Assembly (NCBI RefSeq): GCF_003268595.1
Contig: NZ_CP029797.1
Span: 62,001 to 126,000 of the forward strand
Origin: Paraliobacillus zengyii
Lineage (GTDB): Bacteria; Bacillota; Bacilli; Bacillales; Amphibacillaceae
DNA length: 64,000 nucleotides
Reading direction: 5' to 3'
The position numbers and the translations under genes were made by a program. How positions within the stretch are numbered: the first letter of the stretch is position 1; each line of letters starts with the position of its first letter. Below are positions 36,470 to 44,549 of this stretch, one piece after another. The notes under the pieces were generated by a model that saw only the letters and a list, made by a program, of their open reading frames with translations, had not been told where the DNA came from and did not search any database.

Positions 36470-37450
36470 CTATCGATTTCTATTTAGTAAACTAGTAGTA
36501 ACGTGATATAAAGTATCTTTATAAGTGCCATCGGGAAGTTTTTGCATTTCTTTTAACGCCTTTTTTGTATATCTTTCAGCAAGTGCTTGCGCCTTTTCTA
36601 CTCCTTTTTCTTTTTCAAGTGTTGAAATGATTAGGTGTCTTTCTTGTTCGGTAAAAGGTTCTTGCTTATTCAATATATTTTTTAATGTTCGTGGGTCACT
36701 TTGCATTGCATAAATTAATGGAAGGGTATAGATCCCCTGTTGCAGATCTGACATGACCGGTTTACCAATCGTTTTTTCATTCCCTCTATAATCAAGAATG
36801 TCATCCATAATTTGAAATGCCATCCCGATATAATGGCCCATATTCCATGCTGTCATTGTCTGTTTACGTGAGGCCTTGCTTTCAATAGCACCTGAATAGC
36901 AACTGACTGCAAATAGTTGTGCTGTTTTCCCTGAAATTCGTGCTAGGTAACTTTTTACACTAGTAGGTGGCTGATATCGAGAATGTAATTGATCTAATTC
37001 GCCACTTAATATTTTCTCCATACTACGCGAGTTAAATTCTAAGTGTGCTAATGATGTAGCATGTCTTGAGAGAATAGTAAAACAAACGGAAAATAAATAG
37101 TCACCAGAATAAATCGCAAATTGATTGCCGTGTGTGGTGTGAATAGTCGGTTGTCCATGTCTTGATGACGCTCCATCGATTACATCATCGTGAATTAATG
37201 TAGCCATATGCAATGTTTCTAATGCTGCGGAAACAGCGATTGCTTTCTCTTTATCTTGTTCAGGTCCTATTTCAGAGCAAAGTAAGGAATAAGCAGGACG
37301 CAGTAATTTACCACCTGAGTAAATGAGGTCTTTAATTGTTTTCTCAATTGTTTTATCACGAACACGAATATGCGCATTGATTAGTTCTAACCCTTTTTCT
37401 AAGTCCGTTTTTAAAGCAGGGTAGTTATTCCACATAGGATGTACACGCAT
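36470..37450 (-). CDS. dmkB: Polyprenyl (heptaprenyl-type) diphosphate synthase, DmkB-like
   Basis: This trans-prenyl synthase extends FPP with isopentenyl units. The two Asp-rich motifs are DDVID (88-92) and DDILD (216-220), with GGKLLRP (46-52) for substrate binding. The ATG at 37450 has AAAGGGG eight bases upstream; an in-frame ATG at 37468 is less likely. The usual B. subtilis hepT lies next to menH and hepS, whereas this copy lies in an electron-transfer cluster. A role making the prenyl tail for a dedicated demethylmenaquinone pool, like Listeria DmkB, is therefore inferred. It is 29 bases after the EetB-like gene. Confidence 0.82.
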   Translation of the reverse strand: MRVHPMWNNYPALKTDLEKGLELINAHIRVRDKTIEKTIKDLIYSGGKLLRPAYSLLCSEIGPEQDKEKAIAVSAALETLHMATLIHDDVIDGASSRHGQPTIHTTHGNQFAIYSGDYLFSVCFTILSRHATSLAHLEFNSRSMEKILSGELDQLHSRYQPPTSVKSYLARISGKTAQLFAVSCYSGAIESKASRKQTMTAWNMGHYIGMAFQIMDDILDYRGNEKTIGKPVMSDLQQGIYTLPLIYAMQSDPRTLKNILNKQEPFTEQERHLIISTLEKEKGVEKAQALAERYTKKALKEMQKLPDGTYKDTLYHVTTSLLNRNR

Positions 37451-37479
37451 GATGAAAACCCCTTTCATTAAAAATCATG

Positions 37480-38010
37480 TTACTTTAATTCTTGTAAGTC
37501 TCTATAATAATGTAGCTTTTCAATATGTGTTAATAGGTAGTTAGCAGCAATTCCAATGGCAATACCAGATAGAATTCCAATAAAAGCTAATACAGGTAAA
37601 TATAAAAGAACGGTCCATGTTTGAGCAATCCAACTGGCTACGGTAAGTTGTCCGACATTGTGGAGCACAGCTCCTGTAGTACTGACACCGATTAAACTTA
37701 TCCGTTTCGAGCCGAGTTTCTTAACTGCTAGCATCCCGATAAAACTAAGAATAGCTCCAGCGGCACTATACATAAAAGTAGAAATAGTGCCTCCTAGTAG
37801 GGTGGCTAGGACTAAACGTATGGCTACAACTTTACCTGCATCTCTAACGGATAAGGTATATATGGCCATGCATGTAATAATATTAGCTAAACCAAGTTTT
37901 GCTCCTGGAGCGATTGCAAAAGGAAAAGGGATTGCACGTTCTAATAAACTAATAATCACCGCTTGCGCAGCTAATAACGATATATAAACAAGACGTTGAT
38001 TTTTGGTCAT
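37480..38010 (-). CDS. eetB: Gx transporter / heptaprenyl diphosphate synthase component I-like membrane protein (EetB-like)
   Basis: The 176-residue protein has about five membrane helices, including AIAPGAKLGLANIITCMAIY and a Gly-rich last helix. It fits Pfam Hpre_diP_synt_I, whose members resemble ECF substrate-binding subunits. In the Listeria FLEET locus such a protein (EetB, as I recall the naming) is paired with EetA and helps electron transfer. The ATG at 38010 follows GGAAGTGG; the longer frame to 38037 is less likely. No EetA (NusG domain II) gene is beside it. Its exact activity is not established. Confidence 0.72.
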   Translation of the reverse strand: MTKNQRLVYISLLAAQAVIISLLERAIPFPFAIAPGAKLGLANIITCMAIYTLSVRDAGKVVAIRLVLATLLGGTISTFMYSAAGAILSFIGMLAVKKLGSKRISLIGVSTTGAVLHNVGQLTVASWIAQTWTVLLYLPVLAFIGILSGIAIGIAANYLLTHIEKLHYYRDLQELK

Positions 38011-38066
38011 CGTGCCACTTCCAATCTCTTGCTGCATAGAATCTCGTGTTTCAACTAGACTTCATA

Positions 38067-38090
38067 TTTGTTGTCTTAAAAAACAACAAA
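38067..38090. other. Inverted repeat in the ndh2-eetB gap
   Basis: TTTGTTGT (38067-38074) and ACAACAAA (38083-38090) can form a stem ahead of the EetB-like gene. It is not followed by a T-run in that gene's direction. It may be a leader hairpin; its function is unknown. The rest of 38091-38205 shows no clear promoter that I can defend. Confidence 0.35.
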
Positions 38091-38205
38091 AGGTAAAAAA
38101 GAAACATGCGTTAATAATACTATGATACCAATGTTTCATTACTTTAGCACCATCATTGTGCATCCTTCTTATTTTCCCTTCATTGTTTTTAAAAAATGAG
38201 GGGAT

Positions 38206-38240
38206 GAATAGTGAAAGGCTTAAAGAACCTCTCACTATTC
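38206..38240 (-). terminator. Possible ndh2 terminator
   Basis: On the minus strand a 13-bp stem (one mismatch-tolerant G-T pair) lies ten bases after the ndh2 stop. The T-run comes nine bases later rather than at once, so efficiency is uncertain. Confidence 0.5.
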
Positions 38241-38249
38241 CTCTTCAAC

Positions 38250-40124
38250 CTACTTCTTATCTTGATAAATTGCTTGTTCTTTCCCATACCACCAGTTACC
38301 TACTTTGCGCTGAATGTAAGGTATTACCCAGTAGTCTAAACCGAACGTACGTCCAGAGCCATTTAATAAGGCAATTGCTGCTGGAAGGGCCCATATTTTA
38401 TCCCATCCAAGCATAGCGGATAGAGTAAACATTACGAGGAATCCAGCGCTTGCTGCACTTGCTAACCATGTGAATAGACCAGCAAGAATTGCTAACCCAA
38501 TTGCCAATTCAACAAACACCATGAATTTCTGCATGAAAACAGCCATTTCAGGCGTAGGCAAGACTATTTGCATAAACCATTCAAAAATACCAGGCATCTT
38601 GCTGAAAATAGGTGTTGACCATTCTGTAGCCGTTTCTGCTGCTTCACTTGCACCACTTGTGGTCGTTTGTAACCATTCAAACGGCATTCTGACTGTTGAT
38701 CCGACTAACCATGAATCCTCTCCTAGGCCATTAAATAGCTGAGGAATAGTTGAAAAACTAGCTGTTGCTGTTTCCCACGTTTCTTTACCCCATATTTTCG
38801 CACCAGCTTCCACTAGCCAAAAACCTGCTACGAAAAGACGTAATGGTAAACTCCATAGTACATTTCCATGTCTTGTTAAGAAATCGTGGAAAATATTACG
38901 TTTATCTTTTGTTTCAAAGAATTCGTGTCGGATATAATGAAACATATAATAGCCACTTCTGATTCCGAAGAAATAATAAAGGTTAACCATGTGCTTCATA
39001 AAGTTTGCTAACCAACCACTTAAGTGAACACCCATTAAATCAGCTACACCGTAACGAGCGCCAATTGACACCATCGTTCCGTGATATTTGCCTTCATACG
39101 CTTCTTTTTCTCCACCACTAATTTCAGCAATAATACTTTTAGCTGCTGTCATACCTGTTTGTTCAGCTGCTTCAACAATTTGTGGTGTTGCTTTACCTGG
39201 TTCTTCTTCATAATAAGCTAAGTCACCAATTACATAGACATTCTCAAAGTCTTCTGATTCCATATATTGATTTACTTTTAACCGACCTGCACGTGCTGTG
39301 GACATACCATAATCTTTGGTATCTGAATTCGCTTTGACCCCAGCTGTCCAAATTAATGTATGTGTAGGTACAGTTTCACCAGATTTTAAGATGATTTCAT
39401 TTTCCTTAACCTCAACTATAGGGGAATCTTTGAGAATTTTAACGCCTTTTTTTACTAAATAAGCTTCTGCTTTATCTGCATCTCTACGCTCAAGCATATT
39501 TAAGATCGTTGGGGCAGCTTCTACTACATATAATGTAATAGCATCTGGATCAATTTTATTGTTTTTTGCTAGACGTTCCTTCCATTCTACCAATTCCCCA
39601 ACCATCTCAATTCCAGTAAATCCAGAACCACAAACAGTAAATGTCAGCATCGCACAACGTGTTCCATCATCTTTTATGACAGCTGCCTGTGCAACGGTTT
39701 TTTCAATATGCTCGCGGAGTTTCACAGCATCTTCCCAAGACCATAACGTGAAACCATTTTCTTTTACACCAGGAGTTCCGAAATCATTTGGCTCTCCACC
39801 CATACCAAGAATTAAATAATCAAAATTATATTCTCCATGTTCCGTTGTAACTTTTTTTGCATCGTGATCTACATTGATTACATTGTCTGTTACTAATTTC
39901 ACTTTCGTACGGTTAAATAAGCGACGTAAGTCAAATTGAATTGCATCAGGCTCTACGCGGTGAGCAGCGACTTCATGTAATTCAGTCATCATTGTGTGAT
40001 AAGAATGACGGTCAATTAAAGTGATCGTAACAGAATCATCTTTTTTGTACTTTTTTGCAAGTTTTTGTGCGGCATGAACGCCAGCATAACCAGCACCAAT
40101 AACAATGATATTCTTGTTTGTCAT
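38250..40124 (-). CDS. ndh2: Type II NADH dehydrogenase with C-terminal membrane domain (Ndh2-like)
   Basis: The N-terminal ~430 residues form a two-dinucleotide-fold flavoprotein: FAD site VIGAGYAG (8-15), NADH site VCGSGFTGIE near 165 and VYVIGDLAYY near 300. The remaining ~195 residues contain about four hydrophobic helices like a DoxX domain, making 624 residues against about 390-400 for ordinary NDH-2. That long form is the mark of Ndh2 in the Listeria FLEET locus, which passes electrons from NADH to demethylmenaquinone. GAGTGC/GGAGT lies before its ATG. It diverges from the flavin transferase gene and has a Rex-like site in its promoter. Confidence 0.85.
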   Translation of the reverse strand: MTNKNIIVIGAGYAGVHAAQKLAKKYKKDDSVTITLIDRHSYHTMMTELHEVAAHRVEPDAIQFDLRRLFNRTKVKLVTDNVINVDHDAKKVTTEHGEYNFDYLILGMGGEPNDFGTPGVKENGFTLWSWEDAVKLREHIEKTVAQAAVIKDDGTRCAMLTFTVCGSGFTGIEMVGELVEWKERLAKNNKIDPDAITLYVVEAAPTILNMLERRDADKAEAYLVKKGVKILKDSPIVEVKENEIILKSGETVPTHTLIWTAGVKANSDTKDYGMSTARAGRLKVNQYMESEDFENVYVIGDLAYYEEEPGKATPQIVEAAEQTGMTAAKSIIAEISGGEKEAYEGKYHGTMVSIGARYGVADLMGVHLSGWLANFMKHMVNLYYFFGIRSGYYMFHYIRHEFFETKDKRNIFHDFLTRHGNVLWSLPLRLFVAGFWLVEAGAKIWGKETWETATASFSTIPQLFNGLGEDSWLVGSTVRMPFEWLQTTTSGASEAAETATEWSTPIFSKMPGIFEWFMQIVLPTPEMAVFMQKFMVFVELAIGLAILAGLFTWLASAASAGFLVMFTLSAMLGWDKIWALPAAIALLNGSGRTFGLDYWVIPYIQRKVGNWWYGKEQAIYQDKK

Positions 40125-40172
40125 AATAAATTTGCACTCCTCTAATAAAATTTAGAAATCTGAAAACTTCCA

Positions 40173-40190
40173 TTGTGAATCATTGAACAA
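40173..40190. promoter_or_regulatory. Rex-like operator at the ndh2 promoter
   Basis: TTGTGAATCATTGAACAA matches the Rex consensus TTGTGAA-N4-TTCACAA at all seven left and five of seven right positions. It sits ten bases downstream of the predicted ndh2 -10 (minus strand), over the transcription start. Rex leaves DNA when NADH rises, so ndh2 would be induced when NADH accumulates. Confidence 0.68.
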
Positions 40191-40199
40191 CTAATTTAT

Positions 40200-40228
40200 A
40201 TTTTACAGCTAGTTCTAGAAAGTGTCTA
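40200..40228 (-). promoter_or_regulatory. ndh2 promoter
   Basis: On the minus strand TAGACA (40223-40228), a 17-base spacer and TAAAAT (40200-40205) form a good sigma-A promoter. Confidence 0.65.
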
Positions 40229-40385
40229 GAGTTTTTAAAGATTATATATAAATAATTCTATAAAGTTCACAAGTTAGTAATAAAATAAAATAAACTAAAA
40301 AGTTCATTAAGTTTTCATATTTAAAGAAACAGCTATACAACAGGCTTTTCTCCATATAAACGTGGAAAAGGAACGGATCGTTAGA

Positions 40386-40414
40386 TAGACACTAAAAATA
40401 AGCGATGCTATACT
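40386..40414 (+). promoter_or_regulatory. fmnB-dmkA promoter
   Basis: TAGACA (40386-40391), 17 bases and TATACT (40409-40414), with TG one base before the -10. The -35 is the same hexamer as in the divergent ndh2 promoter. Confidence 0.65.
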
Positions 40415-40426
40415 TATAAAATAATA

Positions 40427-40444
40427 ATGTGATTTTGTTCACAA
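40427..40444. promoter_or_regulatory. Rex-like operator at the fmnB promoter
   Basis: ATGTGATTTTGTTCACAA matches the Rex consensus at five of seven left and all seven right positions. It begins 12 bases after the -10, mirroring the site at the divergent ndh2 promoter. Confidence 0.68.
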
Positions 40445-40506
40445 TTAGATTATTAGATTATAAGACAGATGTAAGTCTATTATTTTATAGAGAGGTTTTG
40501 ATAGTG

Positions 40507-41577
40507 ATGAAAATAAAAAACACAGCAATTATAATGTTTATTGTTTTATTTTTTTTAACAAGCTGTAGTTCAGAAGATAACGGTGTGATGGAAACACCTT
40601 ATAAGCAAACAGAGTTTTTAATGGGCACAGTGGTCACGGTTAAAATTTATAATGAAGAAAAAGAAACGGTTTTAAAAAAGGTGTTTGAACGAATGGAAGT
40701 CCTTGCTAGTCAAATTGGTTTAGAAGAGGATGCGGGGGTATCACAAATTGACGAGGTTAATGCTCAAGCGGGTATAGAACCTGTTATAGTATCGGAAGAA
40801 ATATTTCAGTTAATAAAAGCAGGCAAAGATTATAGTCAAAAAGCCGAGGGTTCATTTGATATTACGATAGGTCCTTTAACGTCACTATGGCATATTGGCT
40901 ATGATGATGCGCGTAAACCTGATCAAGAAGAGATTGATGCCGTTCTTCCATTAATAGATTATCGAAAGGTTATATTAGATGAAGAGAAGCATACGGTTTA
41001 TTTAAAAGAGAAAGATATGCGCATAGACTTGGGTGCAATTGCTAAAGGCTTTATAGCTGATCAAGTTAACAAAGTGCTTGAAGAAAATGATGTGACAACA
41101 GCTATTATCGATTTAGGTGGAAATATTTATGTGGAAGGAACCAATCCTTCTGGTAAAGAGTGGACTGTTGGAATTCAAGATCCGTTCTCAACACGTGGGG
41201 AAACGGTCGGTAAGATAGAAGCAAGTAATCAATCCATTGTAACCTCTGGAGTCTATGAAAGGTATTTAGAAGTAGATGGTGAAAGATACCATCATTTACT
41301 CGATCCAAAAGCAGGCTATCCATTTGATAATGAAATCGCAGGCGTAACAATTGTTAGTAAGAAGTCAATAGACGGGGATGCGTTGTCAACATTAATTTTT
41401 TCGAAAGGGTTAGAGGATGGAATGGCGTTTATCGAAAAACAGGATGGTGTGGAAGCAATCTTTGTGGATAAAGATAACAAGATCTTTCTTACTTCTGGCT
41501 TGGAGGATGAATTCGAATTAACGAATGAATCCTTTATAATCGGAGATAGTTCTTTGAAAAATGAAGGGAGCGAATAA
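40507..41577 (+). CDS. fmnB: ApbE-family flavin transferase lipoprotein, FmnB-like
   Basis: ApbE-type enzymes move FMN from FAD onto a Thr or Ser of a target protein outside the membrane. A lipoprotein signal ends in LTSC (Cys20). The ApbE core includes FLMGTVVTVKIY, GSFDITIGPLTSLW, DLGAIAKGFIADQV and DLGGNIYVEG, with the metal-site block GDALSTLIFSKG near 310. The ATG at 40507 follows GAGAGG; earlier in-frame codons cover the promoter region. In Listeria FmnB flavinylates PplA; no such target is seen here. It is the first gene of an operon with dmkA, one base apart. Confidence 0.87.
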   Translation: MKIKNTAIIMFIVLFFLTSCSSEDNGVMETPYKQTEFLMGTVVTVKIYNEEKETVLKKVFERMEVLASQIGLEEDAGVSQIDEVNAQAGIEPVIVSEEIFQLIKAGKDYSQKAEGSFDITIGPLTSLWHIGYDDARKPDQEEIDAVLPLIDYRKVILDEEKHTVYLKEKDMRIDLGAIAKGFIADQVNKVLEENDVTTAIIDLGGNIYVEGTNPSGKEWTVGIQDPFSTRGETVGKIEASNQSIVTSGVYERYLEVDGERYHHLLDPKAGYPFDNEIAGVTIVSKKSIDGDALSTLIFSKGLEDGMAFIEKQDGVEAIFVDKDNKIFLTSGLEDEFELTNESFIIGDSSLKNEGSE

Positions 41578-41578
41578 A

Positions 41579-42520
41579 ATGTCTATTTCAACATTTCTAA
41601 AATTAGTAGAAATTCAGACTAAGATAGCGAGCGTCTTTCCATTTTTAATTGGTTGCTTATTTGTTTATTATCGTTATGATACGTTCCAACCATTAAATAC
41701 AGCGATCTTTTTTGTTGCGATGCTTTCCTTTGATCTAACAACAACTGCGATTAATAATTATATGGATTTTAGAAAAGCCTCATCTGAAAGCTATCGAGAG
41801 AACCACAATGTGATTGGTCAATATAAAATCAGGGAGATTGTAGTCATTATTACAATTTTAAGTTTATTAACCCTGGCTACAGGTTTAGGAATCTGGCTTG
41901 TGTTCCGGACAGATTTATTCGTGTTATTAGTTGGAATGGTTTGTTTTGCAATAGGCATTTTTTATACATTTGGCCCGATTCCCTTGTCTCGCATGCCACT
42001 TGGTGAGTTATTCTCTGGTGTATCAATGGGATTCGGTATTGTATTCTTATCTGTATATGTCAATGCATTCGATCAAGGTATTTTACATTTATTATGGGAA
42101 GGTAGGACAGTTCTCTTTGAAGCTGATATTCTATTACTATTAGAGATTATGTTAGTTTCCTTCCCATGTATGTTTACCATAGCTAATTTGATGCTAGCTA
42201 ATAATATTTGTGACTTAAAAGAGGATATTGCCAATCATCGCTTTACACTGCCTTATTACATTGGAAAAAAATATGCTGTCTGGCTGTTTAATGGTTTATA
42301 TTTTCTTTCATTTTTAGCAATCTTAGTCGCAGTAATTCTCGGTCTATTACCACCTATTGTTATTATTGCACTATTAGTTAGTTATCCAGTCTATCAGCTA
42401 GTTCGTAAATTTAATCGGAAACAGATTAAATCAGAAACATTTTCTGTAGCGATAAAAAACCTGGTGTTAGTAAATGGTTCGGTTGTAACCATGTTAATGA
42501 TATCGATATTTATTCTTTAA
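41579..42520 (+). CDS. dmkA: UbiA-family prenyltransferase (MenA/DmkA-like)
   Basis: The 313-residue protein has about nine membrane helices and the two Asp-bearing motifs of UbiA enzymes, NNYMDFRKA near residue 60 and NNICDLKEDIAN near residue 210. MenA-type members attach a polyprenyl chain to 1,4-dihydroxy-2-naphthoate to make demethylmenaquinone. A second MenA next to fmnB and ndh2 fits the DmkA role in FLEET. ATG 41579 follows GAAGGGAG; the frame can also be read from 41561 inside fmnB. Substrate is inferred from context. Confidence 0.82.
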   Translation: MSISTFLKLVEIQTKIASVFPFLIGCLFVYYRYDTFQPLNTAIFFVAMLSFDLTTTAINNYMDFRKASSESYRENHNVIGQYKIREIVVIITILSLLTLATGLGIWLVFRTDLFVLLVGMVCFAIGIFYTFGPIPLSRMPLGELFSGVSMGFGIVFLSVYVNAFDQGILHLLWEGRTVLFEADILLLLEIMLVSFPCMFTIANLMLANNICDLKEDIANHRFTLPYYIGKKYAVWLFNGLYFLSFLAILVAVILGLLPPIVIIALLVSYPVYQLVRKFNRKQIKSETFSVAIKNLVLVNGSVVTMLMISIFIL

Positions 42521-42633
42521 CTCAACTTTCTCACTTAAAAAAAGCGCTAAAAATTGGCTGTTATGAGTTTGGCGTGTGTTCATTATAAAGGTTGACACTT
42601 TTAAAAATGTTTATTACTGCATACCCATAGACT

Positions 42634-42722
42634 CTGTCGTAACTGCCATGTTGATTTCTGCTACGGAAAGGGAGTCAATTTCATTTGAGGAGCGGGTAAG
42701 AACTTTATACCTCTTATGACAG
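42634..42722. repeat. Partial copy of the intergenic repeat family
   Basis: The left end CTGTCGTAAC (42634-42643) and right end CTTATGACAG (42713-42722) are near inverse complements. Bases 42625-42662 match, on the opposite strand, the segment at about 6615-6654 with one change. Then GGAAAGGGAGTCAATTTCA copies the right end of copy 2. It looks like an element that has lost its left half. It fills most of the 365-base dmkA-ecfA1 gap; no promoter is evident in the rest. Confidence 0.68.
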
Positions 42723-42885
42723 AATTCCTCTCAGTGCGTCAAGTCAAACGCACGGATGATTACAAAGTAGCGTGAAGTTAACTTCTGTTTTGGATCATTC
42801 TTGTTATATCAAGATTTAAGCGACTGTTTTATAGTGCGAAGGTTGAATTCTTTAATATATGTTAGAAGGGAAAGGAGAAAGTTTG

Positions 42886-43701
42886 ATGGAGCTATCTACA
42901 ATTTTAGAAGTACGAGATCTAGCATTTCGTTATGATTTACGAGTGAAAAAACAGACTTTATCTGATGTCTCCCTTTCTGTGAAAAAGGGCGAATGGGTTG
43001 CAATTGTTGGAGATAATGGATCAGGAAAATCCACTTTAGCCCGATTACTAGTTGGATTAATGGAAGTGGAAAAAGGAACAATCAATATTAATGGCCTTGA
43101 ATTAAATGAACTATCAAAATGGGATATTCGTAAACAAGTAGGGATCGTGTTCCAAAATCCTGAAAATCAGTTTATAGGTACAAGCGTTCAAGATGATATC
43201 GCGTTTGGTTTGGAAAATATAAATATGCCCTATGATGAAATGAAGAAAAGAGTAGATATCGCACTAGAATTAGTGGGAATGCGTAATCATGCATTAACGG
43301 ATCCTTCGCAATTATCTGGCGGTCAGAAGCAAAGAGTTGCGATCGCAGGTATTCTTGCCTTAACACCTAAATTAATCATTTTAGATGAAGCGTTTGTTAT
43401 GCTAGATCCAAAAAGCCGAAGTGGATTATTTGCTACTTTACAGAAGTTAAAAGAGAGAGAGTCAATAGCCATTATATCTATTACCCATGACCGAAATGAG
43501 GCAGCACTTGCTGACAGAATCCTGTTGATGGATAATGGCACAATTGTACAAGAAGGTACGCCAAGAGAGGTTTTTATGAAAAACAAACAACTAGAAGCTC
43601 CTTTTTCAGAACAACTTCGACGTAACTTGCAAGCCCGTGGTCGAAACATACCGGAGACTTATATGACAGAAGATGAACTGGTGACATGGTTATGCAAATA
43701 A
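42886..43701 (+). CDS. ecfA1: ECF transporter ATPase EcfA1
   Basis: This is an energy-coupling-factor ABC ATPase for vitamin uptake. Walker A is GDNGSGKST, the signature is LSGGQKQRVAIAG and Walker B is LIILDEAFVMLDP. The ATG at 42886 is eight bases after AAAGGAG; an ATG at 42859 adds nine unlikely residues. The 271 residues match the family. In B. subtilis ecfA1-ecfA2-ecfT follow rplQ; here the set follows the flavin/demethylmenaquinone genes. Whether another set exists elsewhere cannot be seen. Confidence 0.93.
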   Translation: MELSTILEVRDLAFRYDLRVKKQTLSDVSLSVKKGEWVAIVGDNGSGKSTLARLLVGLMEVEKGTININGLELNELSKWDIRKQVGIVFQNPENQFIGTSVQDDIAFGLENINMPYDEMKKRVDIALELVGMRNHALTDPSQLSGGQKQRVAIAGILALTPKLIILDEAFVMLDPKSRSGLFATLQKLKERESIAIISITHDRNEAALADRILLMDNGTIVQEGTPREVFMKNKQLEAPFSEQLRRNLQARGRNIPETYMTEDELVTWLCK

Positions 43702-44549
43702 AATTTGAAAATGTAACAGCAGATTATCAAATAGGACCGCTAAAAAATGCAAACGTAGTAAAGGACATAGTGCTGACACTGCCAACAAGGTCATTTACAG
43801 CAATAGTTGGCCACACTGGTGCCGGTAAATCAAGTTTATTGAAGACAGTTAACGGATTACTATTACCAAGTACGGGAAGTATCATCGTTGGCAATACAGT
43901 AATAACAGCAAATAAGGAAAAACAAGCACTAAAGAAAATAAGGAAACATGTAGGAATGGTGTTTCAGTTTCCAGAAGCACAATTATTTGCTGAAACAGTT
44001 GAAAAGGATATTCAGTTTGGGCCGATGAATTTTGGTGTATCAGTGGGTGAAGTAAAGGAAAGAACGAAACAAGCTATCTATGCAGTGGGATTAGATGAAG
44101 CCATATTAAAAATGTCACCTTTTTCCTTGTCAGGAGGACAACAAAGACGAGTGGCTATTGCTGGTGTTCTAGCGACGAATCCAGATGTCTTACTCTTAGA
44201 TGAACCCGGAGCAGGTTTAGATCCAGAGGGGAAACGAGGCATTTTATCAATGATAAAAAAGATTCATGTAGAAAGAGGACTAACAACAATTATTGTTACG
44301 CATGATATGGATGATGTTGCTAAATATGCTGAAGATGTAGTAGTAATGGAGAAAGGAACGATTGCCGCCCACCAATCAGTAAAAACCTTTTTTTCAGATC
44401 CTGAAAGATTGGAAAAATGGCATGTGGAATTGCCAGAGGCCAGAAAGCTGCAATTAAAAATAGAGCGACAAACAGGTGTTAAAATGCCAGATGTATGTTT
44501 GACAATCGATGAACTGACAGAAGGATTAATTGAGGTGGGCTTGGCATGA
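43686..44549 (+). CDS. ecfA2: ECF transporter ATPase EcfA2
   Basis: The second ATPase of the module has Walker A GHTGAGKSS, signature LSGGQQRRVAIAG and Walker B VLLLDEPGAGLDP. It begins inside the end of ecfA1 (overlap 16 bases) and overlaps ecfT by four bases, so all three are translationally coupled. A second in-frame ATG at 43692 is an equally possible start. With EcfA1 it forms the ATPase heterodimer that drives shared substrate-binding subunits. Confidence 0.93.
   Translation: MVMQIKFENVTADYQIGPLKNANVVKDIVLTLPTRSFTAIVGHTGAGKSSLLKTVNGLLLPSTGSIIVGNTVITANKEKQALKKIRKHVGMVFQFPEAQLFAETVEKDIQFGPMNFGVSVGEVKERTKQAIYAVGLDEAILKMSPFSLSGGQQRRVAIAGVLATNPDVLLLDEPGAGLDPEGKRGILSMIKKIHVERGLTTIIVTHDMDDVAKYAEDVVVMEKGTIAAHQSVKTFFSDPERLEKWHVELPEARKLQLKIERQTGVKMPDVCLTIDELTEGLIEVGLA

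Noticed and set aside
38156-38416. Plus-strand frame considered as the missing EetA
   Set aside because: It overlaps the 3' end of ndh2 on the other strand, lacks a membrane helix plus NusG domain II pattern and has the wrong orientation.
40264-40273. Third Rex site (TTCACAA half-site)
   Set aside because: Only one half matches; the opposite half agrees at two of seven positions.
42521-42885. FMN or other riboswitch before ecfA1
   Set aside because: The gap is explained by a remnant of the repeat family; no conserved FMN-box blocks were seen.
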